Positions 32,994-42,886 are shown, counted from the first letter of the stretch. The stretch: 64,000 bases of DNA from Firm-13 sp037143795 (GCA_037143795.1 JBAWXZ010000004.1:1-64000), one strand, 5' to 3'. The notes: generated by a model from the letters alone, not told the origin. Numbers and translations: made by a program.

Positions 32994-35498
32994 CTATAGA
33001 TTCTGTGAACAATATTCAATTATTCCCGTCGTATCCTTTTGTATTTCCAGAAGGACAGCTCCGGAGCAATCTGTCCGGTATACATCGATGTTCTCATCAG
33101 CAAGCCGGTCAAGTGTATCAATGGTCGGATGCCCGTAATTATTCTCCCCTACACTGATTACCGCTGCATCAAGGGAAAGCCCGGACAGAAAACCCTGTGT
33201 GGAAGAAAATTTGCTCCCATGATGCCCTACTTTTAGAAAATCCGCTTCCGTATGAAGTATATTCATCGTCTGCTTCTGCCCCAGGAGTTTATTCTCCGTC
33301 ATTTCACCGGCGTCCCCCATAAATAGAACGCCTGTGCTGCCAATGCAGAGTAAAACAACTGCTGAGTCTTCATTGCCGCCTTTTTCGGAAATGGTTTCCG
33401 GGGAAAGGACCAAAAGGAAGACGGATTCGGACAGAACTATTTTATCACCTTTTTCCATGGAATGCAGGACGACTCTATTATCTTCTGCCATTGAAAACAA
33501 TCCGGCAAGTTCTTTATTCGGTGCGGTACACGGAGTGAATAGAGACGACACTCGTCCAGCTTCGATCAATTCAACAATTCCGGAACCATGGTCCCGGTGC
33601 AAATGAGTAAGAATTGTAATGTCCGGCTCTTTGATCCCGTAATAATTCAGCATGGGAATCAGGACGGTTTTAGCGGATCCTATATCTCCGCGGTCAATCA
33701 GAATGCTCTTATTGTTATCCAGCAGAATCAGGGAGCTGTCTCCCTGCCCGACATCAGCAAATATAACAATGCATTTGGGTCTGTTTGCATATGTGAATAT
33801 TTGCAGAACTATACCGGCCGCAAGAAAAAGGCATACGATCCGTCGAAAATTCCGTGAAAGAAACCCTTTAGGCAGCATAAATGATCCGATAAAAGTACTG
33901 GCAGAAAACAGCAGCAGCGGTTCTACAGAGTAAAGACGCAGCGCTTGTATTGACAGGTCCGAGCAAACGAATGCCATCTTTGCAAGAACATAAAGAAGTC
34001 CGCCCAGCGGTAAAAACAGAATTTTGATGCAGGGCAGTAATAACGGGATTGCTTTCGCCGCTAAAAGGCAGGCAGAAAGAGGAAGGCACAGAAGCGAAAT
34101 CCCTTCCGATAAAAAACTGCCTGCCATATTTGTAAAAAAAAGCAGAACAGATTGTTTGCCTGAAAGTGCAATCAGCCATGGCAGCATTCCAAGCTGTGTA
34201 CAAATCAGACAGGCAGCCGCCTGTGTGCAAACCTCCCTTCCCGGAATCTTTTTAATCCATTCTGCCGTTTTATCAAAAAACGACAGGATGCATTTCGTCA
34301 TTTTATCAGAGAATAAAATCAGGGAAAGAGTCGCGCTGAAGGATAGCAGGAACCCCAGATCAACGGATACAAAGGGGTTATTGAAAACAAGAATCCCCGC
34401 CGTAAAAAACATGGCCGATACGGGATCATGACGCTTCATTAATGCGGATGAGAAAATAGTTCCCGCCGACATGAAAAGGGCCCGTGTAACCGATGAGGTC
34501 CAACCGGTCAGAAATCCAAAAAAGATGAGAAAAAGAAACACAAGTAATTGCCTGACTGCTCTTCTCCCGCTCAGCTTTTGAAAAAACGCAGTTACGGGAA
34601 CAAGGAAATACGCCACGTTTGCACCGGAAACAGCTGTGAGGTGAGCCAGGTTGCACATCCTGAAGGCGCTTTTCAGTTCCGGGGACATACCTGATGTATC
34701 CCCAAGAATCATCCCGCTTAAAAGAGCCGCATTATCCTTATCCATCACCTGCGACCACAGCGACGTAATATTTCTCCGGAGTTCAAGACCCGACACTTCA
34801 AGCCGGACAAACAGATCCGGAAGAATTGAACTGTCTTTTTGAATAAAAATATTATTATCAAACGTATCAAGGGACAAGAAAATCCCCTGCCGTCCGAAAT
34901 AACCCTTCTCATCAAAACCTCCGGGGTTCCTTGCAGCGGGAACAAACGACAGAGCCCCTGATATTCTGACATGCTGGCCGAACGTCAGATCCGTTCTGCT
35001 GCTCCCGAACCGGACCCTGATTCCGTCTTTCCATAACAGCGTGTATGTTTTGTATGAATCATCCGGAAGAGAAATGGAGACGATATATCCTTCATATATA
35101 GAGCTTTCAGATCCTGCGTCCGAAGTCCGGGCAGAAAGCAGCGCATCCGCTGCCCTGCTGCGCTGATAACTGATAAGGGACATGCAATACAGTCCCAAAA
35201 CCAGCGCCAGGCACAATATCGCGATCCGCATATAATTACCGGCGTAATCAGCCCGGTTTATCAGAATAAATAAAAAGACAAAAAAATGCAGAAGTAAAAA
35301 AACAGTCAGTGCCGTACTATAAGCGAAGTGAAAGCCAAGTGTTCCGCCTATTAAACCGCTGATTCCGACAGCAACAGCCGGACGTGCAAAAAAAACATCG
35401 GCAGCATGCAAAGAATGGTCTTCAATCAGACTTTTGTTCTTTTGTGATTGTAGGATCTGTTTATAGAAAAAAACTCTGCCTGTGAATTTTTCCCACAT
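32994..35498 (-). CDS. comEC: ComEC/Rec2 DNA-uptake channel
   Basis: The product is predicted to carry single-stranded DNA across the membrane in natural competence. The order is: N-terminal hydrophobic region and OB-like part (about 40-250), the competence core with many membrane helices (LAHLTAVSGANVAY, about 290-560), and a C-terminal metallo-beta-lactamase domain with HLHRDHGSG and HHGSKFSS. The full 834 residues and all three parts are present, so the gene looks intact. The ATG at 35498 follows AGAGG; upstream in-frame codons to 35534 lack a site. No other competence genes are in the window. Confidence 0.9.
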   Translation of the reverse strand: MWEKFTGRVFFYKQILQSQKNKSLIEDHSLHAADVFFARPAVAVGISGLIGGTLGFHFAYSTALTVFLLLHFFVFLFILINRADYAGNYMRIAILCLALVLGLYCMSLISYQRSRAADALLSARTSDAGSESSIYEGYIVSISLPDDSYKTYTLLWKDGIRVRFGSSRTDLTFGQHVRISGALSFVPAARNPGGFDEKGYFGRQGIFLSLDTFDNNIFIQKDSSILPDLFVRLEVSGLELRRNITSLWSQVMDKDNAALLSGMILGDTSGMSPELKSAFRMCNLAHLTAVSGANVAYFLVPVTAFFQKLSGRRAVRQLLVFLFLIFFGFLTGWTSSVTRALFMSAGTIFSSALMKRHDPVSAMFFTAGILVFNNPFVSVDLGFLLSFSATLSLILFSDKMTKCILSFFDKTAEWIKKIPGREVCTQAAACLICTQLGMLPWLIALSGKQSVLLFFTNMAGSFLSEGISLLCLPLSACLLAAKAIPLLLPCIKILFLPLGGLLYVLAKMAFVCSDLSIQALRLYSVEPLLLFSASTFIGSFMLPKGFLSRNFRRIVCLFLAAGIVLQIFTYANRPKCIVIFADVGQGDSSLILLDNNKSILIDRGDIGSAKTVLIPMLNYYGIKEPDITILTHLHRDHGSGIVELIEAGRVSSLFTPCTAPNKELAGLFSMAEDNRVVLHSMEKGDKIVLSESVFLLVLSPETISEKGGNEDSAVVLLCIGSTGVLFMGDAGEMTENKLLGQKQTMNILHTEADFLKVGHHGSKFSSTQGFLSGLSLDAAVISVGENNYGHPTIDTLDRLADENIDVYRTDCSGAVLLEIQKDTTGIIEYCSQNL

Positions 35499-35604
35499 AT
35501 ATACCTCTGCCTGCATGAAATGAATATCTTTCATTTCCGGCCGAGTATATCAGTTTATGAAGTCCGGCAAATCACTGCTTTTCGACAATTCCATACAATA
35601 ACTG

Positions 35605-36207
35605 TCAATTCCCGTCAGGAAAAATGTACTCGGAAATTGCATCCTGCAAATCTTCGAGTCCCTGCTTTTTTTCAGCTGAGACGGCAAAACAGTGTGCTTT
35701 ATCATGGATCTCAAATGCATCAAGCTGTTCAGAAAGCCGTTTTGCAAGCTGAACTTTCGAGTACTTGTCGCATTTTGTAAAAACAACAAAGTAAGGGATA
35801 TTCTGCATATTCATATAGGAAAGCATTTGTATGTCTTCCTTTGATGGTTCGTGTCGTATATCAATCAGGTGGAGTGTAAGAGCGATCGGCCGCCCGCTAG
35901 TAAAATATTGATCGGCCAGCTTTGTGAATTTTTCACGGACATCTTTTGGTGCTTTCGAGAACCCGTATCCGGGAAGATCCGCAATGTATATCTTGTTATC
36001 GACGTCAAAATATACAACAAGACGGGTTTTACCAGGAGCCTGACTGACACGTGCCATTTTTTTGTTATCCACAAGTGAGTTGAGCAGTGATGATTTCCCG
36101 ACATTGGATTTACCGGAAAGGACAAGTTCCGGACGATCCATCGGAGGGCAGGAGTTCATATCAGCAGCAACACCCCAAAAATTTGTTTTTCTAAAATTTA
36201 TTTTCAT
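35605..36207 (-). CDS. ysxC: Ribosome-biogenesis GTPase EngB/YsxC
   Basis: The small GTPase has the P loop GKSNVGKSS, switch II DLPGYGFSK and guanine-specificity motif TKCDK. It assists assembly of the large ribosomal subunit. At 200 residues it is normal length. The ATG at 36207 follows AGAGG by 5 bases; a GTG at 36213 lies in the ribosome binding site. The gene is transcribed away from the PRPP synthetase pair, so 36208-36465 is a divergent promoter region. Confidence 0.93.
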   Translation of the reverse strand: MKINFRKTNFWGVAADMNSCPPMDRPELVLSGKSNVGKSSLLNSLVDNKKMARVSQAPGKTRLVVYFDVDNKIYIADLPGYGFSKAPKDVREKFTKLADQYFTSGRPIALTLHLIDIRHEPSKEDIQMLSYMNMQNIPYFVVFTKCDKYSKVQLAKRLSEQLDAFEIHDKAHCFAVSAEKKQGLEDLQDAISEYIFPDGN

Positions 36208-36465
36208 ATTCACCTCTGACTGAAGAATGTGTTAAAGTAGTTATGTGCACTTTATCACGTTAATGATATAAGTGACAGCTATTTACCAAATTCTTCAATG
36301 TTTGCTGCAATACTATACAACTTTTCACAAAAGCACTTGTTACAACCGGACTTTTCATGTAGATTTGCATGATTCAAAAAGGAATTGAAACGCGTTATAC
36401 TAAATCGTGCATTCGGGTCCGCTGTGGATCCGGATGACACAATGGAAATTATATCGGGGGAATTC

Positions 36466-37692
36466 ATGTCAACACCATCACGATATTCTGAATCAATGGA
36501 GTATTCCAACCAGGAGAACCCGGGCTATCTTTTTGAGCCTTTCGGGCCGATCGGTATAATCTGTCACACCGCCAATACTGAATTTGTTAAGCAGGTCAAT
36601 CAGGTTCTTCATGATAAGCGCTACCGCCGCCAAAGTGAAAACAGCAGCCCTTATGTACATAGCGTCGGGTATCTGCGCGATGACTATTTAATTCAGTCCC
36701 AAATTGTACGTTTTGCTACGGGCGAAGGCAAAGTGACTCTGAATCAAACTGTACGAGGCCATGATATATTTATTATTACGGATGTTCTGTCTCATCAGGC
36801 ATCCTTTTCTATTTTTGGCGAAGAGCATTGGGCAAGTCCGGACGACCATTTCCGTGATCTACTGCGCATTATCATGGCAGTAAGCGGCAAGGCCCGTCGA
36901 ATCAACGTAATTATGCCTTTCCTTTACGAAGGGCGCCAGGACCTTCGTGAGTCACGCGAGTCCCTTGACTGCGCTTCGATGCTTCAGCAGCTATATGATC
37001 TCGGTGTCGCAAACATGATAACCTTTGATCCCCATGACGGCCGTGTAGCCAATGCAGTCCCCCTTATGGGATTTGAGACTCCTAATTCAGCCTATAAAAT
37101 TATCAGTGCCCTTATTTCAGTCAACAGTAATCTTAAGATCAACAAAAACTCCATGATGGTTGTAAGCCCCGATGAGACAGGAGTCTCACGGGCTGTATTC
37201 TATTCTTCCGTTCTCGGACTCCCTCTTGGTATTTTCTATAGAAGACTTGATTATTCCGTCTCTGTAAATGGAGTACACCCGATTAAGGAAATACAGTTTC
37301 TTGGTGACTCCTGCGTCGGCAAAGACATCCTGATTGTTGATGATATGATCAACTCCTGTAAAACCATGATTGAGACAGCGCAGTTTATGAAGGACAAAGG
37401 ATCAAAGGACATCTATTGTGCAGCGCCTTTCGGTCTTTTTACCAATGGTATACAGGCAATACAGGATGCAGTGGACAAAGGTATTATTAAGCAGGTCCTG
37501 TGTACGAATCTAATCTACAGAAGACCCGAACTTCTTTGTGCGCCCTGGTATGTTGATGTAAATATGACACCTTTTGTTGCCCGGCTTATTGACGCAATCA
37601 ACGTTGACGAGTCGCTTGCTCACCTATTTAACCCCGGATACAGGATTTCTGATCTTCTTGGTCAGATACGTATCGGAGAACTTTTCGAGTAA
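36466..37692 (+). CDS. PRPP synthetase-like protein, paralogue 1 (diverged active site)
   Basis: The chain has two phosphoribosyltransferase-type domains of a ribose-phosphate pyrophosphokinase but is about 408 residues, longer than the usual ~315. The ATP-contact motif RQD (GRQDLRES) and the DPHDGR histidine are kept. The catalytic flexible loop reads YRRLDYS where paralogue 2 has YKRRDYS. The PRPP loop reads VDDMINSCKT instead of a DTGGT-like loop, and PDETG replaces PDEGG. It may be a regulatory subunit of paralogue 2. The start at 36466 follows GGGGG; the frame is open to 36385 without a site. The downstream gene begins 35 bases later. Confidence 0.75.
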   Translation: MSTPSRYSESMEYSNQENPGYLFEPFGPIGIICHTANTEFVKQVNQVLHDKRYRRQSENSSPYVHSVGYLRDDYLIQSQIVRFATGEGKVTLNQTVRGHDIFIITDVLSHQASFSIFGEEHWASPDDHFRDLLRIIMAVSGKARRINVIMPFLYEGRQDLRESRESLDCASMLQQLYDLGVANMITFDPHDGRVANAVPLMGFETPNSAYKIISALISVNSNLKINKNSMMVVSPDETGVSRAVFYSSVLGLPLGIFYRRLDYSVSVNGVHPIKEIQFLGDSCVGKDILIVDDMINSCKTMIETAQFMKDKGSKDIYCAAPFGLFTNGIQAIQDAVDKGIIKQVLCTNLIYRRPELLCAPWYVDVNMTPFVARLIDAINVDESLAHLFNPGYRISDLLGQIRIGELFE

Positions 37693-37727
37693 CGACATAC
37701 GTTTGAATCATATGAGGAGGACTGGAA

Positions 37728-38933
37728 ATGATTTCGATTCCATCAGCTGCTGACGAGAAAGCATACTCACGATACAACCAATACGGTGACAATCCCATGG
37801 CACCCATTGGGCCGGTTGGGATAATTCCTCTTAAGGGAAGCTTGGATTTTTCCGAGAGTGTTAACTTTTATCTTAATAAAAGGAGATCCGAATACCAGGA
37901 GCAGCTTCTGGTCAGCAGGTATCCCGGGTTTTTCAGAAGCGATTATAGAATAGGTGTTGACAACACACGCTTCTCTTCCGGAGAAGGTAAAGCTGTAATC
38001 TCACACTCCGTCCGCGGTCATGATCTTTTTATCATAAGCGATGTCGTAAATTTTTCATGTACATATAATATGTTCGGCAAAGAGAACCATATGAGTCCGG
38101 ATGATCATTATCAGGACCTCAAGCGTGTCATTCTGGCTTGTTCCGGCAAAGCAAGGCGTGTCACTGTAATCATGCCTTTCCTCTATGAAAGCCGTCAGCA
38201 CAAAAGGAACGCACGGGAATCCCTGGACTGTGCTTTCGCCCTGGAAGAGCTTTATGGTCTTGGTGTAGAGAATATCATCACTTTTGATGCCCATGATGAG
38301 CGTGTGGCCAATGCCATCCCGACATCCGGCTTTGAAAGTCTGTCAGCCAATTATCAGATCATGAAGGCAATGTTCCGCTCTATTCCTGATCTGGATTTTT
38401 CCAACGGCAAGTTTATGATCGTCAGCCCGGATGAAGGCGGAATTACGCGCGCCATGTATTTTGCATCCATACTGGGAGTTCCCCTGGGAACTTTCTATAA
38501 GAGAAGAGATTATTCCCAGGTCATAAATGGCCGGAACCCAATCGTTGCGCACGAATTCCTCGGCGATTCCGTCGAAGGAATGGACATACTCATTGTCGAT
38601 GATATGATTTCTTCCGGAGAATCCATACTTGATATTGGCAAGGAAATGAAGTCCCGCGGCGCCAAAAACATTTACTGCGCCGTGACTTTCGCTCTTTTCA
38701 CGGAAGGTATCGAACATTTTGACAAGGCATATGAGGAAGGCATCATCACCAAGGTGTTTGCCACTAACCTGGTTTACAGGAGACCCGAGCTTATAAAGGC
38801 TCCATGGTTCTGTGATGTAAATATGGCCAAATTTGTTGCGCTTCTGATTGATGCCATCAACCATGACTCCTCTTTATCCAATCTGATCAACCCGACAGAA
38901 AAGATAAAGAGCCTTCTTGCAACTATGGAGTAA
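37728..38933 (+). CDS. PRPP synthetase-like protein, paralogue 2 (probable catalytic form)
   Basis: The 401-residue protein is homologous to the gene before it across its whole length. It keeps the KRR flexible loop (YKRRDYS), the PDEGG phosphate-binding region, the FDAHDER histidine and a glycine in the PRPP loop (VDDMISSGES). It should therefore make PRPP from ribose 5-phosphate and ATP. In place of the RQD motif it has RQHKR, a difference to check. GAGGAGG lies 7 bases before the ATG. It is followed 38 bases later by the Na+-decarboxylase beta subunit. Confidence 0.8.
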   Translation: MISIPSAADEKAYSRYNQYGDNPMAPIGPVGIIPLKGSLDFSESVNFYLNKRRSEYQEQLLVSRYPGFFRSDYRIGVDNTRFSSGEGKAVISHSVRGHDLFIISDVVNFSCTYNMFGKENHMSPDDHYQDLKRVILACSGKARRVTVIMPFLYESRQHKRNARESLDCAFALEELYGLGVENIITFDAHDERVANAIPTSGFESLSANYQIMKAMFRSIPDLDFSNGKFMIVSPDEGGITRAMYFASILGVPLGTFYKRRDYSQVINGRNPIVAHEFLGDSVEGMDILIVDDMISSGESILDIGKEMKSRGAKNIYCAVTFALFTEGIEHFDKAYEEGIITKVFATNLVYRRPELIKAPWFCDVNMAKFVALLIDAINHDSSLSNLINPTEKIKSLLATME

Positions 38934-38971
38934 TTCAATTCGAAACAACGTCACACAGGGAGGTACGTGCG

Positions 38972-40174
38972 ATGAGTGAAATCCTAAAGGAGATTTTCAA
39001 CGGTATTGTCTACTTCGGTCAAGGTGATAACTGGAAAGCCCTGATAATGTATGTTATCGGCGGAATTCTTATATACCTGGCTATCAAAAAAGAGTATGAA
39101 CCTGCTCTCTTGCTTCCTATCGGGTTCGGGGCAATTCTGGTCAATCTTCCCTTAAGTATTGCGGGAATTCCAACCGACATCTTCGGTAAAGCGATAGAAG
39201 GCGGCGATGCGGGTTTTTTGAGGGTTCTTTTCAATGCGGGTATTGCAAATGAACTTTTTCCAATACTTATTTTTGTCGCTATCGGAGCAATGATTGACTT
39301 TACTCCCCTGTTCAAAAATCCCTTCATGATCTTTTTTGGCGCTGCAGCACAATTCGGAATCTTTGCAACATTCTTTGTGACGCTGATGCTTCTGCCCGTT
39401 TTTGGAATCACTGGGTTTGATGCTTTAAAACTGGCATCTGCTGTCGGAATTATCGGAGCGGCAGACGGACCAACCACACTTTTTGTTGCCGGGCATTATC
39501 AGCTGACGACGTATCTCGGACCGATTTCGGTTGCGGCATATTCATATATGTCGCTGGTCCCGATCATTCAGCCTCCTGTTATTCGTCTGTTGACTTCCAA
39601 AAAAGAGCGTATGATCCGCATGGATTATCACGAAGAGCCTGTATCCAAAACAATCAAAATTCTATTTCCGATTCTCGTTACCATGATTGCCGGAATTCTG
39701 GTTCCCATGAGCGTTCCGCTTGTCGGGTCCCTTATGTTCGGAAATCTGATCCGTGAGTGCGGAGTCCTGGAAAGACTGTCCCAGACTGCACAGAACGAAC
39801 TGGCCAACCTGATTACACTTCTATTGGGAATTACTATCGGCTCGACAATGGTAGCCGATCAGTTTATCAATCCTGTAACCGGCATGATCCTTCTTTTCGG
39901 ATTGTTTGCCTTCATTTTCGATACGGCAGGCGGTGTACTCTTCGCAAAATTCCTCAATCTTTTCCTGAAGAGAAAACTCAACCCGATGATCGGTGCTGCA
40001 GGAATCTCAGCTTTCCCGATGTCGGCACGTGTTGTTCAGAAAATGGCAAAAAAAGAGGATCCTACAAATTTCATTCTGATGCAGGCAATCAGTGCAAATG
40101 CAGCCGGACAGCTGGGCTCTATTGTTGCCGGCGGCCTGGTTATCGCGCTTGTTGACCTTCTGGTAAAATTCTAA
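38972..40174 (+). CDS. Na+-pumping decarboxylase beta subunit
   Basis: This integral membrane protein has about eleven hydrophobic segments and belongs to the OadB/GcdB/MmdB family. These couple decarboxylation of biotin-bound carboxyl groups to Na+ export. Family-typical regions are the sites GAADGPTTLFVA and SANAAGQLGSIVAGGL. The 400 residues agree with the family. The gamma subunit follows after 18 bases. No alpha (carboxyltransferase) or biotin-carrier gene is nearby, so the substrate acid cannot be named. The ATG follows GGGAGG by 8 bases. Confidence 0.87.
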   Translation: MSEILKEIFNGIVYFGQGDNWKALIMYVIGGILIYLAIKKEYEPALLLPIGFGAILVNLPLSIAGIPTDIFGKAIEGGDAGFLRVLFNAGIANELFPILIFVAIGAMIDFTPLFKNPFMIFFGAAAQFGIFATFFVTLMLLPVFGITGFDALKLASAVGIIGAADGPTTLFVAGHYQLTTYLGPISVAAYSYMSLVPIIQPPVIRLLTSKKERMIRMDYHEEPVSKTIKILFPILVTMIAGILVPMSVPLVGSLMFGNLIRECGVLERLSQTAQNELANLITLLLGITIGSTMVADQFINPVTGMILLFGLFAFIFDTAGGVLFAKFLNLFLKRKLNPMIGAAGISAFPMSARVVQKMAKKEDPTNFILMQAISANAAGQLGSIVAGGLVIALVDLLVKF

Positions 40175-40192
40175 TAATTGGAGGTATCAAAT

Positions 40193-40402
40193 ATGACCCT
40201 GAATGCTGTTCTTCTGGCAACTACTTTTTCTATAGAGAACCTGCAGGATCCGAACACAGAAATGTGGATAAAGGGATTATTCGTGGTTATCATAGGTCTG
40301 ATAGGGGTATTTCTGGTTCTTTCCCTTTTCTTTCTGACGATTGTCCTGATGCAGAAAATATCCGATGGCTTTACGCGGATAAAACCTAAAAAGGAATCCT
40401 GA
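40193..40402 (+). CDS. Na+-decarboxylase gamma-type subunit
   Basis: This 69-residue protein with one central hydrophobic helix (FVVIIGLIGVFLVLSLFFLTIVL) and a basic end fits OadG-like gamma subunits, which anchor and stabilise the beta-alpha complex. It starts at 40193 with GGAGG 8 bases upstream. A longer frame from 40178 exists without a good site. It is the last gene of the four-gene run that starts at 36466. Confidence 0.75.
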   Translation: MTLNAVLLATTFSIENLQDPNTEMWIKGLFVVIIGLIGVFLVLSLFFLTIVLMQKISDGFTRIKPKKES

Positions 40403-40451
40403 TAAACCTTTCAATCCATCACAAATCAGCAGAAATCATGATTTAGTCTAT

Positions 40452-40490
40452 AAGAAGGGTGTTTGCTGCAAGGCAAATGCCCTTCTTTTT
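40452..40490 (+). terminator. Intrinsic terminator after the decarboxylase genes
   Basis: A stem formed by AAGAAGGGTGTTTGC (40452-40466) with GCAAATGCCCTTCTT (40473-40487) has one internal mismatch and ends in a T run. It lies 50 bases after the gamma-subunit gene and ends the transcript before the next gene at 40533. Confidence 0.85.
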
Positions 40491-40532
40491 GGTATACTTA
40501 AGCAGATCATCAAATCAAGGAAGAAGGACAGT

Positions 40533-40862
40533 ATGGCTTCTGCAAGTAAAAAATCAGGTAAATCGACTGTAAGCCGCTCGGGAAACACACGGCGGCGCTC
40601 CCCTGCCGGAAATACGGCATCCCGTTCAAAATCGAAGAAAGTCGTCCCGAAAACACCTCTTCTTACTGTTCTAAAGGACAGCTCCGGAGGACGGTTTGTA
40701 TTGATACTTGTTACTGTTGTCTGCATTCTGGGCCTTGATTTTCTGATTTCACTAAACCAATTCGACCGTTTTTTTCTGTTTCTGGGAATCGAACTGATCG
40801 CTGCCGTGTTAATTGGCTGGATTCGATTCGTTTTACGCGGCAGGAATGACGAAGACAACTGA
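40533..40862 (+). CDS. Small basic membrane protein upstream of rqcH, function unknown
   Basis: The 109-residue product has a strongly basic, Ser/Lys/Arg-rich N-terminal ~50 residues and two adjacent hydrophobic segments (FVLILVTVVCILGLDFLI and FFLFLGIELIAAVLIGWI). A positive N-terminus of this kind would stay in the cytosol and could touch nucleic acid or ribosomes. The ATG at 40533 is preceded by a GAAGGA site. It lies 8 bases before rqcH and is co-transcribed with it. I do not recognise a family. Confidence 0.55.
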   Translation: MASASKKSGKSTVSRSGNTRRRSPAGNTASRSKSKKVVPKTPLLTVLKDSSGGRFVLILVTVVCILGLDFLISLNQFDRFFLFLGIELIAAVLIGWIRFVLRGRNDEDN

Positions 40863-40870
40863 GGTAAGAC

Positions 40871-42886
40871 ATGTCACTTGATGGAATCACGACACATTTT
40901 CTGGCAAAAGAATTGAATGAACGTCTGGTTGGCGGACGAATCGATAAAATCTATCAACCTGACAGGTTTGATATTATCCTGTCCGTCAGGCAGGAATCGC
41001 AGAACTTCCGGGTACTTCTGTCTGCAAACCCTTCAGGACCGCGGATCCATATCAGCACATCCACCCGTGAAAATCCGGCAATTGCCCCTTCTTTCTGCAT
41101 GCTTCTGCGAAAACACCTTGCCGGTGCACGTATTACCGGTATATCATCACCATCCTTTGAACGTATCATTGAAATATCCATTGCTACGACCGATGAGCTT
41201 GGCGACAAGAAAGAAAAACGCCTGATCATCGAAATGATGGGGCGTTACAGTAATATAATTCTTGTAAATGCAGAGAATCGAATATTCGACAGCCTTTTAC
41301 ACGTTGATTCACAGATGAGCCGTGTCAGGGAGGTTATGCCTGCCCGTCCTTATGTCTATCCTCCCGTCCAGGGTAAACTTACACCGGTTGAAGCACTGGA
41401 CAAGCTGAGCTTGAACGAGCTGCCGCTAATCGAAGAGGCAGCAAACCGCCCACTTGAAAAAGCACTGCAGGAATCACTTCTCGGCTTCTCGCCCCTTTTA
41501 TCCCGTGAAATCTGCTACCTCGCCTCAGTCGATGCCAGAAAAGGAATTCGCCAGCTTCTGCCCGACGAAAAAAATGCAGTATGCCGTGCAGCGAAAGATT
41601 TGCTGACTCGGATTACGCAGTCACAGATCCAGCCAGGTACCTATGCAGCACAGGCGGGGGCACCGCCTGCTGAATTCCACGCGCTTTTGCTTAAAGATGC
41701 CGGCTTCTTAAAGCTCCGCGCTTCGATTTCCGATGCGATGGATGCTGTATACCAGCAAAAAGATCTTTCCGTCGATTTCGAACAGAAAAAAAGAAATCTC
41801 CTGCAATTCTGCCAGGCATCCCTCCAGCATGCGCTTCGCAAGCAAAGCGTACACCAAAGTGATATTTTTGCCTGCAAAGATATGAACCTGTACCAGAAAT
41901 CCGGACAGCTTCTCCTTTCAAACCACTATCAGATCCCCGCAGGTGTTTCATCTTATAAAGCGGTAGATTATGAAGCTGCGGGTGATGCCCAAGCCGCAGA
42001 AGAGGACGGAATGGCCGGTGATATTGACAATTCCCGTGCTGATGTTATGCTCGAAATCCCATTGGATCCGAATCGAACAGTATCGCAGAACGCACAGGCA
42101 TTTTTTAAGCAATACTCCAAATGCAAGAACCGGATGGAAGCAGCTTCAGGATTTCTCGCTGAAGACAACCGTGCCGTTGATTATCTGTCTTCTTTGTTCC
42201 TGGCTATTGAGAGCGCCGCTGAGAATGAAGATCTGAAGGCTCTCCGTGAAGAAATGCAGTTCAGCGGACTTCTTGAACAGGACTTTAAAGGGCAGTATAA
42301 AAACAGTTCAAAACCGAATCAGAACATGAACAACCATCCCGGCAAATCCAAAAACGGCAGCATTTCAAGCCGCGCTCTCCGGGCAGCCGGTAAAGCAGCA
42401 TCCAAGCGGGCCAAAGGCGGGTCCGCCAAACCTGGGAAAACAGCTGTTGTGCCGCCGGACAACTTTCGAAAATATACCTCTTCGGATGGCAGCTCCATTC
42501 TGTGCGGGCGCAATAACATCCAGAATGATCTTCTCACGATGAAAACAGCATCTCCCGATGATCTGTGGTTCCATGTTCAGAAAATGCCCGGGACACATGT
42601 CGTTCTTCGCTGCGGAAAAACAGAACCGTCGGAAAGCGTAATCCTTCAGGCTGCCCGTACGGCCGCCTTCTTCTCCCGTACATGGAGCCGCAATGAAAAA
42701 AACAAGGCTTCCGATCCTCGTCAGACGAGAAACGAAAACCAGGATTTAAGCGAACTGAAAATTGCTGTAGACTATTGTCCGGTAAAAAACGTAAAAAAAC
42801 CGTCGAAGGCTAAACCGGGTATGGTCATATATGATCACTATAAAACGGTATTGGTCTCCCCTGCCGACCCGGCAAAACTTTTATAA
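40871..42886 (+). CDS. rqcH: Ribosome-associated quality control protein RqcH (NFACT family)
   Basis: RqcH binds stalled 50S-peptidyl-tRNA and adds C-terminal alanine tails. The N-terminal NFACT-N domain is seen (MSLDGITTHFLAKEL, GGRIDKIYQP), followed by a helical coiled-coil middle and the C-terminal NFACT-R domain with DDLWFHVQKMPGTHV. A basic Lys/Ser/Gly linker (about 480-525) separates them. The length of 671 is above the usual ~570-590. Its 3' end overlaps the convergent queH gene by 49 bases. GAGG precedes the ATG at a 6-base spacing, reusing the stop region of the small membrane protein gene. Confidence 0.93.
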   Translation: MSLDGITTHFLAKELNERLVGGRIDKIYQPDRFDIILSVRQESQNFRVLLSANPSGPRIHISTSTRENPAIAPSFCMLLRKHLAGARITGISSPSFERIIEISIATTDELGDKKEKRLIIEMMGRYSNIILVNAENRIFDSLLHVDSQMSRVREVMPARPYVYPPVQGKLTPVEALDKLSLNELPLIEEAANRPLEKALQESLLGFSPLLSREICYLASVDARKGIRQLLPDEKNAVCRAAKDLLTRITQSQIQPGTYAAQAGAPPAEFHALLLKDAGFLKLRASISDAMDAVYQQKDLSVDFEQKKRNLLQFCQASLQHALRKQSVHQSDIFACKDMNLYQKSGQLLLSNHYQIPAGVSSYKAVDYEAAGDAQAAEEDGMAGDIDNSRADVMLEIPLDPNRTVSQNAQAFFKQYSKCKNRMEAASGFLAEDNRAVDYLSSLFLAIESAAENEDLKALREEMQFSGLLEQDFKGQYKNSSKPNQNMNNHPGKSKNGSISSRALRAAGKAASKRAKGGSAKPGKTAVVPPDNFRKYTSSDGSSILCGRNNIQNDLLTMKTASPDDLWFHVQKMPGTHVVLRCGKTEPSESVILQAARTAAFFSRTWSRNEKNKASDPRQTRNENQDLSELKIAVDYCPVKNVKKPSKAKPGMVIYDHYKTVLVSPADPAKLL

